A stretch of 64,000 nucleotides of DNA from JAAXHH01 sp965248395 (GTDB taxonomy: Bacteria > JAAXHH01), in assembly GCA_965248395.1 (NCBI GenBank), contig OZ252103.1:806001-870000 (forward strand), read 5' to 3'. This document shows, in pieces, positions 1-8,812 of the stretch (positions are counted from its first letter, which is position 1; every line of letters begins with the position of its first letter). The notes under the pieces were generated by a model, which was given only the letters and a program-made list of their open reading frames with translations, made no database searches and had not been told where the DNA came from. Position numbers and translations under genes: made by a program.

Positions 1-116
1 TCACCAAGTTCGAGCGGTATTACTCTTACTTTCTCTACAGTGAAGTTCTGGGCGGAAGCGTCTTTTTCAAATGCGGGGACAAGGATCGCGAGCAGAACAA
101 GCAATATCCGTTTCAT
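1..116 (-). CDS. Secreted 6-bladed beta-propeller paralogue, N-terminal part only (runs off the window)
   Basis: Only the first 38 codons are present; the gene continues beyond base 1. The start at 114-116 is followed by a short basic, hydrophobic signal peptide (MKRILLVLLAILVPAF) and then by QNFTVEKVRVIPLELG. The next gene has nearly the same segment (QTYTVEKVRDIPLLLD), as do the following two copies, so this is a further member of the same local family of exported propeller proteins. The signal peptide predicts export through the Sec system. The role is unknown; such NHL/TolB-like propellers usually act as binding scaffolds. The fragment is too short to judge whether the gene is intact. Confidence 0.75.
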   Translation of the reverse strand, partial: MKRILLVLLAILVPAFEKDASAQNFTVEKVRVIPLELG

Positions 117-161
117 TAGTAGCCTCATTCACGTAACGATGCCAAATATGTGTGGTAGTTA

Positions 162-1133
162 CTATCCGCCGACCAAGCGGTACACCACGATCTTTGGATT
201 GCCATCCCCTTCGTCCAGGGAAGTAGTGTCGATCCCGTACAACTCATTGCCATCGGCAAAGAAAAAAACCATGGGCAGTTCGATTCCCGTCTGCACTGCC
301 TCACCGTCAACAGTGAATAGGTCAATGTACCGATTGGATTCACCGCTTGTCGTTTTCCCCATTCTTTGTACGAGGACATGACCGTTGACGTACAGAGGCC
401 GGAACAGTGGCGTAAAGGATATCTGTCCTGGACGAGGTACTTCAGGAAGAGGACTATAACCGTCAGGATCGGCACTGTAGGTGTTGCGTATCGTGCCATC
501 CCAGTCGACTCGGAAAACCTCGTATCTCTTGACGGGCGAATACAGGATACGTCCACCAGGCGTTCTTGACACGTGGTGGAAGTTTAATCGCATGGGCACG
601 ATCGGTTTGCCACCAGTCTCGACCGAACCGATTTCGTGTACAGGGGTACCTGTCAAATCGTAAACTTTAAAAAGCGGTACGTCCCACACGGAGCTCACGG
701 CAATCTGTCCGCCAGCACTGACCATTAATCCGCTGGGCGGCAATAAAGGGGCGATGAGAAAGTCTGACAGGTACGTACCGTCCTTAGAGAAAATCGAGAC
801 GCGGTTGTTGCCCGTGTCGAGGACAACAGCCTTATCCTCAAAAACGGCCACGCTTCCAGGGCGCATCAACTCTCCCGGTCCAGCGCCTTCCCGGCCTAAA
901 CGCCGGGAGATCGTTCCCGATGACTCGGCCACCCAGATCGTGTTTTGCCTGTCGTCTGCGAGAAAAAACCTGCCGTCGGCATCCATGACCATATCCGAGA
1001 TGCCGCCGATAATGTCATCATCCAGGAGCAGCGGGATATCGCGTACCTTCTCGACTGTGTAAGTCTGCGCGATGGACTGACCTGTAGAACTAAGAATCAA
1101 ACAGGCTAAGGCTATGTAGACGGAGTATTTCAT
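162..1133 (-). CDS. Secreted 6-bladed beta-propeller protein
   Basis: This is a 323-residue exported protein of the 6-bladed propeller type. The ATG at 1131-1133 is preceded by AAGAGG about 8 bases upstream and opens a signal peptide (MKYSVYIALACLILSSTG) ending near AQT; the frame is open further upstream but without signal-peptide character. Repeated blade motifs are visible: DGRFFLADDRQNTIWV, the turn REGAGPGELMRPGSV and VLDTGNNRVSIFSKDGTYL. The C-terminus ends in GNPKIVVYRL, shared with the neighbouring copies. No catalytic residues are recognisable. Family members of this kind are often annotated only as NHL-repeat or BF3864-like proteins. It lies in a tandem array of at least four paralogues on the same strand; it is the full-length reference for judging the damaged copies. 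Confidence 0.8.
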   Translation of the reverse strand: MKYSVYIALACLILSSTGQSIAQTYTVEKVRDIPLLLDDDIIGGISDMVMDADGRFFLADDRQNTIWVAESSGTISRRLGREGAGPGELMRPGSVAVFEDKAVVLDTGNNRVSIFSKDGTYLSDFLIAPLLPPSGLMVSAGGQIAVSSVWDVPLFKVYDLTGTPVHEIGSVETGGKPIVPMRLNFHHVSRTPGGRILYSPVKRYEVFRVDWDGTIRNTYSADPDGYSPLPEVPRPGQISFTPLFRPLYVNGHVLVQRMGKTTSGESNRYIDLFTVDGEAVQTGIELPMVFFFADGNELYGIDTTSLDEGDGNPKIVVYRLVGG

Positions 1134-1255
1134 AGTGATACCTCTTAACGTGTGCTGACTGTATGGGGACGGTTTTTCTGCTTGGGCGCATTGTTTGGGA
1201 TCTGGTCGCCGGGAATGTCCGTCTCGGTTTTGACCACGGAAATGCTCGTGGACTG

Positions 1256-2251
1256 TCAGCGGTCGGTTCCGTTCGACATGCGGTAAACCACGATCGACGG
1301 GTTGGCTTCCCCTTTGTCCACGGGACCGGTATCTACCCCGTAAAGCAGGTCGCCTCTGGCAGCGTGGAAATGATGCTGGAGTTCGATCGCAAGCCGTACT
1401 GGCTCGCCGTCCATGGTGAAGAGATCGCCGAAGTACCTCGTGGTGCTTTCCGTTCTGCTGGTGATGCTGATCTTCTGCCACTGGGCGAGGACATGGCCTC
1501 CGACTGCAAGGGGTCGAAACATGGGTGTCCATGTCTTTAGGACGTCCGTCAAGTTGATTATCATCCCCGGAGGTTTTTCGAATACGCCGAATCCGGAAGG
1601 TTTCGCATGGTATCTGCTGAGTACGTTCCCATTCCAGTCCATCCTGAGTACACTGTACCGCATGGGATCTGAAGTTAGAATCTGTCCACCAGGCGTCGTT
1701 GTGATGTAGCGCCTACCCAGGTTCAAGCCCCAGTAGTCCGCGGACTGAACTCCCCATTTTTCCTTCTCGTTCCCGTCCATATCGTAAACCGTTACCAGGG
1801 TGGCGTCCCAGGGGTTCTTCAAGGCAACGTATCGGTTTCCGTCGCTCACGATGCCTCCTGCTTGACCGTCTATGCGGAAATCGTGCAGTATACCGCCTTC
1901 TTCCGAAAAAACCGAGATCCTGGCATTACCGGCATCAAGAACGAAAATCCTATCATTCATGACGGCAGTACCGCTGGGGTTCATCAGGTCCCCCGGTCCC
2001 GAACCCTCTTGGCCGATTCGCCGGATCAGTTTGCCATCGCGGTCTGCTATCCAAATCGTGTGCTGTTGCTCATCGGCCATTTAAAACCGGCCTGTTTCGC
2101 CAATAACCACATCAACGATACGTCCAACGATTTCGTCACCTAGGTCCAGGGGAATCTCGCGGACTTTTTCGATTTCATATGCCTGGCCAATGGCATATGC
2201 CGGATGAGCCAATACCGAGACTGCAAGGATCCCGCATGCCAGAAGTCTCAT
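1256..2251 (-). pseudogene. 6-bladed beta-propeller paralogue broken by an in-frame TAA
   Basis: A complete propeller gene can be read from the ATG at 2249-2251 (AAGGAG lies just upstream) to the stop at 1256, 331 codons, except for one in-frame TAA at 2081-2083. Before it the frame reads MRLLACGILAVSVLAHPAYA, then YEIEKVREIPLDLGDEIVG and ETGRF; after it MADEQQHTIWIADRDGKL. In the flanking copies this point is GRFFLADDRQNTIW and GYYYLADWNLHSIW, so the TAA replaces one aromatic residue (a single TAT or TAC to TAA change would do) with no loss of frame. Downstream blades are normal, including QEGSGPGDLMNPSGT and NPSIVVYRM. Export of the downstream part would fail because the signal peptide is cut off. 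A sequencing error is the main alternative. Confidence 0.8.
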
Positions 2252-2346
2252 GCAATCTCCTTAAGAACAGCGGACACAGGACTGAAATTGTCCTGGCACG
2301 ATTTGGTAAGTGTTATGCCGTAACACGATGTTCTGGCGGGTCGTGC

Positions 2347-3162
2347 CTACTTCTTGTACGTCTCTTCACGTAGACGGTAGATCACCAGTTCGGGGTTCGG
2401 GTTCACCTCGTCAATACGAGTCATATCAATGGCATAGAGGTTGTTGTTCTCGGCCCAAAGGAAACCCGCAGGATCTTCAAACTCGGCGTATCCTGGCGGG
2501 TCAGCTGCATACGTCGCCAGCACGGTACCGTCCCAGTCCATCCTGACCACGTCGTATCGTTTTGGATTTGAAGCCAGGATCTCGCCGTTCGCGGTGAGGG
2601 ATACATGCTGATCGGGCCGCAGGTCGAAGCTCACCATGAAATAGTCCGTGTTTCCGCTACCGCGATCTCCGATCCTTATTCCATGAAAGTCGTAGACGGC
2701 AAAAAAGCCGGCATCTCCTGCGGATTTGACTGCTATGTTTCCATCACCACCTGCAACGGTGCCCAAAACTAAGTGCTCCTCGACTCGGAAACTGGTTAAA
2801 TGTTCGCCATCGGTTGAGTACGTTGAAATCCTGCTGTTGCCTTGGTCGTGAACAACCAGTTGATCCTGGAACAGAGAGATGCTGCGAGGACTCAGCAGTT
2901 CGCCTGGTCCGGAGCCTTCTCTGCCTATCTTCCGAACAAGTTTACCTTCAGGATCCGTTACCCATATCGAATGAAGATTCCAATCTGCAAGGTAGTAGTA
3001 TCCATCGAGATCTACGGCCAGGTCTACAATCTCCCCCACGATTTCATCACCAAAATCCAGAGGGATAGTCCGTACCTGATAGAAGCTGTCTATCTGGGCA
3101 GTAGTATGAGATCGGGGAACGAGAACAAGACCCAAAATCATCACTGAAACTAGATATCTCAT
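2347..3162 (-). CDS. Secreted 6-bladed beta-propeller paralogue with a missing blade segment
   Basis: This 271-residue protein starts at an ATG preceded by AAAGG and a signal peptide (MRYLVSVMILGLVLVP). Blade motifs match its neighbours: DGYYYLADWNLHSIWV, REGSGPGELLSPRSI, VVHDQGNSRISTYSTDGEHL. Near the C-terminus it is about 50 residues shorter than the copy at 162-1133: after YAADPPGYAEFEDPAG it jumps directly to NNNLYAIDMTRIDE, losing the stretch that holds LFRPLYVNGHVLVQ and LFTVDGE in the other copies. The frame is kept, so the product may still be made, but the last blade should be incomplete. It sits between the TAA-broken copy and the efflux adaptor, on the same strand. Function is unknown. 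Confidence 0.75.
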   Translation of the reverse strand: MRYLVSVMILGLVLVPRSHTTAQIDSFYQVRTIPLDFGDEIVGEIVDLAVDLDGYYYLADWNLHSIWVTDPEGKLVRKIGREGSGPGELLSPRSISLFQDQLVVHDQGNSRISTYSTDGEHLTSFRVEEHLVLGTVAGGDGNIAVKSAGDAGFFAVYDFHGIRIGDRGSGNTDYFMVSFDLRPDQHVSLTANGEILASNPKRYDVVRMDWDGTVLATYAADPPGYAEFEDPAGFLWAENNNLYAIDMTRIDEVNPNPELVIYRLREETYKK

Positions 3163-3182
3163 GGCAACCTTTCAACGCTATA

Positions 3183-4394
3183 TCATTCCCTCAGCCGTAC
3201 CCGGACCGGCACGTCGTGGGCGAGTGTGATGTTGCCGGTAACGGCCACCGTATCCCCTTCGCTGAGCCCGGAAATCACTTCACGCCAGTCGTCCGCTTCC
3301 TGACCCAGGGTGACATAGGTCCATTGTGCGCTTCCACCCTGAATGCGAAAGACCAGCGTACGTTCGTCGCGGCTGACGATGGCGTCGTCGGGAACGGCAA
3401 GACGGTTTTCGAATGATGTGCCGTCGATCAGCACTTCCGCGTACATCCCGGGCTTCAGGCGGCCTGCGGGGTTGGGCAGTTCGGCCTCTACATATCCCGT
3501 TCCGCTTTCGGTATCGACGGTGGGGTAGACACGGGAGATTCGGCCTTCAAAGAACTCACCCGGCCAAGTGGTGACGCTGATTCGTATGCGGTGTCCGACA
3601 CCCACGGCGCCCAGATCGCTTTCCAGGACTGCAGCCTTCACGCGGATCCTGGAAATATCGACCAGTTCGAGGCAGGTTTCACCCGGGCTTACCTGCTGTC
3701 CTTCATCCACCAGTCTTGCCGCGATGACGCCTGAAAAAGGGGCAAAGATGGCGGTCTGCTCGAGTTCCCACTCTGCGCTGGCGTGTTCGACTTCGGACTC
3801 TACCAACTGGGTGTTCTGCGCGATTAGTTCAAGCCGCCGCGACCCGGTGAGCAACCGGGCGGCCTCGAGATTCCTCCGCGCAATCTTAAGGGACGTTTCA
3901 TCGGTTTCACCACGCGAGAATGCCGCTTGCGCCTTCGAAAATGCATCGAGTTCCCGGATCAACCAGACTGTGTCAGGGATCGAAACGGCCGTGGTATCGG
4001 TGATGTACTGGGCATAGTCGAAGCGGGCATCGAGGAGCTTTGCCATTGCTCTTTCGACCTTCAATCGGAATGGCGCCTCTTCCAGCTGAAGGAGAATGTC
4101 ACCTGAATTCACACGGTCGCCCTCCCGTACCTGAACGTCCCGGATCCTGCCGCTTACTCCAGAGCCCAGTTCCGTCCTCCGCCCGGCCATGAGACGCCCC
4201 GTGGCTACGATAGTACGGGTCAGGGTGCGGTGGGTCGCTATCACGGCTTCGACCGGGAAGGGCTGTACGGTGGCCTCGGTCGCCGCAGGAGCGTTCGCTG
4301 CGTCCACGGAATCCGACGGGGCCGATCGCAGGTAGAATACGGCGGCTGCGGCGACCACCGCAACAAGGACGATAGCGGGAATCAGTATTTTCAC
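3183..4394 (-). CDS. Efflux RND transporter periplasmic adaptor (HlyD/MdtA-type membrane fusion protein)
   Basis: The 403-residue product should link an inner-membrane RND pump to an outer-membrane channel. It starts with a GTG (4392-4394) preceded by AAGGA, followed by a membrane anchor (residues about 3-22). The first barrel-sandwich half reads GSGVSGRIRDVQVREGDRV with GDILLQLEE; then comes a coiled-coil hairpin (about 110-220) and the return half FAPFSGVIAARLVDEGQQV. The beta-barrel part includes GRLKPGMYAEVLI, and the membrane-proximal end reads GLSEGDTVAVTG. No pump or outer-membrane factor gene is present in the window, although one could lie outside it or elsewhere. It directly follows the propeller array on the same strand, with about 20 bases to the next gene. 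Substrate cannot be predicted. Confidence 0.88.
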   Translation of the reverse strand: MKILIPAIVLVAVVAAAAVFYLRSAPSDSVDAANAPAATEATVQPFPVEAVIATHRTLTRTIVATGRLMAGRRTELGSGVSGRIRDVQVREGDRVNSGDILLQLEEAPFRLKVERAMAKLLDARFDYAQYITDTTAVSIPDTVWLIRELDAFSKAQAAFSRGETDETSLKIARRNLEAARLLTGSRRLELIAQNTQLVESEVEHASAEWELEQTAIFAPFSGVIAARLVDEGQQVSPGETCLELVDISRIRVKAAVLESDLGAVGVGHRIRISVTTWPGEFFEGRISRVYPTVDTESGTGYVEAELPNPAGRLKPGMYAEVLIDGTSFENRLAVPDDAIVSRDERTLVFRIQGGSAQWTYVTLGQEADDWREVISGLSEGDTVAVTGNITLAHDVPVRVRLRE

Positions 4395-4518
4395 GATGTT
4401 TGATTCCTTAGGAATGGTAGCGGAAGGCGGCTAGATAGCCTTCGGTCTAGCAAGTGGTTTCCAGCGTTAATAATACACCGGGCGTTCGGTGCCGGGCAAC
4501 TGATAGACCTTGTTTGCT

Positions 4519-5550
4519 CTACAGTGCTTGAAGTGGCTGACGGAGTTCATATACAACCACGGAAGGATTAGCCTGATCGTCGCTGGGTTCAACCAATAAA
4601 TAAAGACGATTCTCCCGGGTGTAAAGTGCGCCAGGATAGCCCATGTATTCTGGCAATTGGATATCGCTTGCAATGAGGCTGAGATCGGAATCGTACAGGT
4701 CCATGAAGAATCTGCTGTATCCCGCTTCGGCGAAGACCACTCCCAGCCCCTGTTCTCCGATTTGCACCAGCTGAAGAATGTGACTCCACTGATTATGATA
4801 ACTCTGAAGTTTCACAAAATCATCGAGAATCTGGGGATCGTATTGTTCCGGCGGAGGGGCATAGTGTGGGGATCGTCCCTGAACCCCATCCATAAGCTCT
4901 CCATCCTGCGTGTACTTTCTCAGTTCGTATTCATAGGGAGTAATGATGTAGACATGTTCCTTAAGCATTACCAACCCGCCACCTCGTGAACTGGCGGCGT
5001 AATTGAAATTCTTACTTTGAGGTGCAAATTGTCGCACCACCTGACCTTGACGGTCCAGTTCGAAAATCAGGTCGCCTTCATTACCAGTATCTCCAAATCC
5101 GAAACACCTGCCATCGTCTGCAAATTCGATACCATCCAATCTTACAGACGATATCAAACTGCTTGTGAAGTCGAAACTGCCGTTGAATCGTGAAATGCGC
5201 GAAAGCGTCATGTCGTACAGGTAGGTATCCCCGCCGTGATAGGTTAGCGAGAGTGGATACCGATACTCGCCAGGGCCATCGCCCGCACTTCCCATTATTC
5301 CTTTTCCAGTCCCGTTGCTGTCGAATACACCAATACGAGGAGTTACATCCAGGATCAAAAGGTCTGCATCCGGCGTGACCGTGCCGAATCTGGGCAGCGG
5401 GCCGATGAGATATTCGTCTCTCGAATCGAGTTCAATACTCGACTCTAGCCGAAAGATGTCATCAAAGGCAGACTGCTTATTGTTGTCGCAGCCTGACAAT
5501 CCAAGCGGGATCACAATCGTGATCAGGTATCTTGTCCAATAAAGAGTCAT
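4519..5550 (-). CDS. 6-bladed beta-propeller lipoprotein
   Basis: This 343-residue protein begins with MTLYWTRYLITIVIPLGLSGC, a lipoprotein signal whose lipobox LSGC puts the acylated cysteine at residue 21, so it should be anchored in the membrane. The rest has propeller-like repeats: LLILDVTPRIGVFDSNGTG, GSAGDGPGEYRYPLSL, YLYDMTLSRISRFNG, and it ends with ANPSVVVYEL, resembling the C-terminus of the signal-peptide paralogues nearby. The GDGPGEYRYP turn is typical of the 6-bladed proteins annotated around BF3864. It is more distant from the 162-3162 copies than these are from one another. Function is unknown; a surface or periplasmic binding role is inference. Confidence 0.75.
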   Translation of the reverse strand: MTLYWTRYLITIVIPLGLSGCDNNKQSAFDDIFRLESSIELDSRDEYLIGPLPRFGTVTPDADLLILDVTPRIGVFDSNGTGKGIMGSAGDGPGEYRYPLSLTYHGGDTYLYDMTLSRISRFNGSFDFTSSLISSVRLDGIEFADDGRCFGFGDTGNEGDLIFELDRQGQVVRQFAPQSKNFNYAASSRGGGLVMLKEHVYIITPYEYELRKYTQDGELMDGVQGRSPHYAPPPEQYDPQILDDFVKLQSYHNQWSHILQLVQIGEQGLGVVFAEAGYSRFFMDLYDSDLSLIASDIQLPEYMGYPGALYTRENRLYLLVEPSDDQANPSVVVYELRQPLQAL

Positions 5551-5887
5551 GGGATAGAACCCGTGCTGACAATCAGGGTGAACTTTTATTACACACTAAC
5601 CTAGTGGAAACCGGAACTGGTCAAAATAGGGTCTTTCACTACTTTCCATGATTTTTGTAGACTGATACAAACTGCATTCCGTTACCGTCAGAACTGTTCT
5701 GTGCAGTACCGTCTAAAGCTTTGCCCATCGTTCGGATGAAGTACAATATTAGACAGTCTTGGTGGGGTAAAAGATGGGTGCCGGATAAATATAGATACCC
5801 ACGAGATTTTAAATTGCACAATTCACGCGCTGGGACTGCCGTACTCGGCAAGTGATAGTATGCTGTGCTTCCCTGTCCCTGAAACGC
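5551..5887. other. Intergenic stretch, no gene seen
   Basis: These 337 bases between the lipoprotein start and the sulfatase stop are more AT-rich than the flanking genes. The only frames are short (a 70-codon one on the minus strand at 5639-5851) and show no signal peptide, family motif or convincing ribosome-binding site. It should hold the promoter of the minus-strand lipoprotein, but I found no clear -35/-10 pair. Confidence 0.5.
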
Positions 5888-7381
5888 CTAAAATGCCGGC
5901 CTTTCCACGTCCTCTGCGGCCGGTCCCTGTAGATTGGCGTTGTCTTCGGTGGGCCAGCGCACGGGGTATTGGGTGGAGCGGTCCCGCTTGTATCCGGCGT
6001 GCCAGTAGTTGCTGGCCGCCAGCCACTCCAGCAGATGCTCCTTCATCATGGACTTGATCTTCCCGTAGTGGCCGTCGGACCAACGGTTCCACAGTTCTCC
6101 GGGATCGGCTTCCAGGTCGTATAATTCCCCTTCATCCTGGCCGATGTAGTAGACCATCTTGTGGGTCTGACTTCGCATCATGATCTGGTAGTTGTCCTCG
6201 CAAAAGACGTACTTCCTTGGAACGACCGGTCCGCGCGGGTCGGCGTAGGGCATGAGGGAACGCCCTTCCAGGTAGGTGGGGACCGAAACGCCTGCCGCCT
6301 CGAGAATGGTGGGTCCGAGATCCATGAGGGAGACGAGGTCGCTTACGTGGTCTCCCCGGCGCTGGCGGTCCGGAAAGCGTATGATGAGCGGTATGTGGGT
6401 GATCGTATCATACATCAGCCACTTGTAGGCCATGCCGTGGTCACCCAGGTTCTCGCCGTGGTCCGAGCAGAAGATGATCAGGGTGTTGTCCAGGTAGCCC
6501 CGTTCTTCCAGGGCGTCCAGGATTTCCCCCATCTTTTCGTCCACCGTGGTGACCTTCGCGTAGTAGTGGCGGCGCATGTGATCGATGCGGTCGTCGTTCG
6601 CCAGGTACATGTTGATACCTGATTCGTGGCCGGCCGTGGCGAACATCTTCTTCAGCGCCTCGTGCTGCCGGGGTTTTTGCGCAAACTCGTTTTCCCGTGT
6701 CACGGGGCGTGGTATGGAAACGCCGTTATACAGACTCAAGTGGCGCGGGAGAGGGTCCCAGGGTTCGTGGGGACCGGTAAAACCGATTTCGAGGAAGAAA
6801 GGCTTGTCGCCGCGGTGGCTGCGGATCCAGTTGAGCGCCGAGTCGCCGATGAAGACGTCGCTGTGGAACCGCTCCTCCTCGTGCCAGGGCACGCCCTGCA
6901 GTTTGGTCCACCAGTCGGGGTCCGTCTTGTGGCGGTCGTTGGGCCGTTCCACGCCGTGGAAGGTCATGTAGCGGCCCCAGTCGTCGTCCGCGCCGCCGCT
7001 GGCCAGGTTCATGTTGGTCGGGTTTTCGACGACGACCCGTTCATGAAAGCCGCCGGGAACGTCCCTGGGCATGAAATGCATCTTGCCGATGCTGGCGCAC
7101 CAGTAGCCGTTTTCCGCAAGGTCATGCACCCAGTTGCGGTGATGTCCCCACGGCTGGAAACTGTAGACGCCCGTGTTATGCGGGTACATTCCGGTGAAGA
7201 TGGCGGCCCGGGACGCCACGCAGGTGGCGCCCGGACAGTAGGCCTGTCTGTAGGAAACCCCTTCCCGGGCCAGCCTGTCGTGGGCCGGGGTGGTCATATG
7301 GGCGTTGTCCCAGGTGCGGATCGTGTCGATCCTCTGCTGGTCGGTCATGATGAGGATGATGTTGGGGCGATCCGCGGGCAT
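5888..7381 (-). CDS. Sulfatase of the formylglycine-dependent alkaline phosphatase superfamily
   Basis: The 497-residue protein should hydrolyse sulfate esters. The start ATG is preceded by AGGAG. The N-terminal metal site reads PNIILIMTDQQRIDT (Asp14, Gln15), and the modifiable cysteine is Cys54 in CVASR; this has Ala where most sulfatases have Pro (C-x-P-S-R), a variant compatible with the looser C-x-(P/A)-x-R rule. The C-terminal metal site is FCSDHGENLGDHG. There is no signal peptide, so it may act in the cytoplasm or be exported by another route. No formylglycine-generating or anaerobic maturase gene is present in the window. It stands alone, with 90 bases to corC. Substrate cannot be told; a choline-sulfatase-like or glycan sulfatase role is possible. 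Confidence 0.88.
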   Translation of the reverse strand: MPADRPNIILIMTDQQRIDTIRTWDNAHMTTPAHDRLAREGVSYRQAYCPGATCVASRAAIFTGMYPHNTGVYSFQPWGHHRNWVHDLAENGYWCASIGKMHFMPRDVPGGFHERVVVENPTNMNLASGGADDDWGRYMTFHGVERPNDRHKTDPDWWTKLQGVPWHEEERFHSDVFIGDSALNWIRSHRGDKPFFLEIGFTGPHEPWDPLPRHLSLYNGVSIPRPVTRENEFAQKPRQHEALKKMFATAGHESGINMYLANDDRIDHMRRHYYAKVTTVDEKMGEILDALEERGYLDNTLIIFCSDHGENLGDHGMAYKWLMYDTITHIPLIIRFPDRQRRGDHVSDLVSLMDLGPTILEAAGVSVPTYLEGRSLMPYADPRGPVVPRKYVFCEDNYQIMMRSQTHKMVYYIGQDEGELYDLEADPGELWNRWSDGHYGKIKSMMKEHLLEWLAASNYWHAGYKRDRSTQYPVRWPTEDNANLQGPAAEDVERPAF

Positions 7382-7471
7382 TCATCGGCTCCTGGGGGGT
7401 GGGGGTGGTTAGGTGAAGAAGAGGATAAGGGAACCCTTGTCCGGTGATCGAAGGGGCGGGTCCGGTCAATG

Positions 7472-8812
7472 TTACGCTACCCGGTCCTCCATCGAGCCGG
7501 CGCCGCCTTCTTCGGACTGGGGGTGCAGGCGGCTGACCACCGCCTTGATGATCCGCTGACCCTCGACTTCGCGCACCACGATCCGAAAGTTCCGGAACGA
7601 CACGTCCTCTCCGGGTTCGGGTACCCGGCCAAGTTCGTTGAAAACCAGGCCTCCGACGGTTTCGAATCCGTCCGACGTGATATCCAGATCGAGGAGGTCG
7701 TTCAACGTATCGATATTGAGCCTGGCGTGGACGAGAAACGATCCATTGGGCAGCGACTCGTACAACGGGTCCTCGTCGTCGTATTCATCCTGTATTTCGC
7801 CCACGATTTCCTCGAGCAGGTCTTCCAGGGTCACCAGGCCCGCGGTGGTCCCGTGTTCGTCCACGACGATTGCCAGGTGGATCTTCTCCCGCTGGAACTC
7901 CTTCAGCAGTTCGGCGGCTTTCTTGGTCTCCGGCACGACGTAGGGCGGGCGAAGCAGGTCTTCCAGGTTCTTCTCCCCGTCGGGGTCTTCGCTCAGCTGA
8001 AGCAGATCCTTGGCATAGACCACGCCCAGGATATCGTCAACGGAATCGCCGTAAATCGGAATCCGGGAGTGTCCCATCTCGCGGATGAGCTCGAGCAGTT
8101 CCGGTATGGGACGGGACTTTTCCGCACACACCATGTCGACCCGCGGCACCATCACCTCGCGGACGCTGGTGTCGTGCATTTCGATGATGCTGCTGATCAT
8201 CTCCTTGTCGTCGGGCTTCAGTTCGTGGGTTTCTTCCAGTTCAAGTACGCGGTGCAGTTCGTCGTCGAGCCAGTAGGGGTTGCGTCCACTGCTGAAGAGC
8301 CCCGCGCGCGCCATGCGCCGGTTCAGTACGAGCAGCGGCGTGATCAGCGGCCAGAACAGCCAGTAGCTGATGAGTACAAGTACGGCGGAAACACGAACGG
8401 TCAGGTCGGAGTATCGCGACACGAGCAGTCTCGGCAGCCATTCGATAAGTACAAGCAACAGCCCGATGGCGAACAATCCCGAAATCGTCAGTGTCAGAAT
8501 CGAGCCGAACGAGTCGGTAAGCGGAGGCGTCAGGGCCAGGGCTACCACGGAGACTACGACGCCGGCCGTGGTAATGATTTTTCCGATCAGCAGGGTGGTG
8601 AACAGGCGTTCCTGGTTGTCCAGCCAGCGCGTAACGCGGCTGGACTGTCCGCCTTCATGGGCGGCCTTGAGTTCCTGTAGCGTGGTTTTAGGCAGGCTGG
8701 AAAACGCGGATTCCGCGCCGGTGAGCAGCATGGCGTAGATCGTACATCCAGTAAGGATTAGCCATTCGACCAATAGGGGTATGTCGTCATCCACAACACT
8801 TTTCTCCCACAT
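7472..8812 (-). CDS. CNNM/CorC-HlyC family membrane protein with CBS pair
   Basis: The 446-residue protein belongs to the CorC/HlyC group implicated in magnesium and cobalt handling. An N-terminal CNNM-type membrane domain (about 1-180) has several hydrophobic segments including LVLISYWLFWPLITPLLVL. A CBS pair follows (about 205-325: REVMVPRVDMVCAEK, SRIPIYGDSVDDILGVVYAKDLL, IVVDEHGTTAGLVTLEDLLEEI). The C-terminal CorC_HlyC domain (about 345-430) contains FETVGGLVFNELGRVPEPG. Its start overlaps the end of ybeY by 26 bases, so the two are co-transcribed and probably translationally coupled. The order phoH-ybeY-corC is common in bacteria and supports the assignment. Confidence 0.9.
   Translation of the reverse strand: MWEKSVVDDDIPLLVEWLILTGCTIYAMLLTGAESAFSSLPKTTLQELKAAHEGGQSSRVTRWLDNQERLFTTLLIGKIITTAGVVVSVVALALTPPLTDSFGSILTLTISGLFAIGLLLVLIEWLPRLLVSRYSDLTVRVSAVLVLISYWLFWPLITPLLVLNRRMARAGLFSSGRNPYWLDDELHRVLELEETHELKPDDKEMISSIIEMHDTSVREVMVPRVDMVCAEKSRPIPELLELIREMGHSRIPIYGDSVDDILGVVYAKDLLQLSEDPDGEKNLEDLLRPPYVVPETKKAAELLKEFQREKIHLAIVVDEHGTTAGLVTLEDLLEEIVGEIQDEYDDEDPLYESLPNGSFLVHARLNIDTLNDLLDLDITSDGFETVGGLVFNELGRVPEPGEDVSFRNFRIVVREVEGQRIIKAVVSRLHPQSEEGGAGSMEDRVA

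Noticed and set aside
5639..5851. A 70-codon minus-strand frame in the gap before the sulfatase
   Set aside because: No signal peptide, motif or ribosome-binding site; composition is that of AT-rich non-coding DNA.
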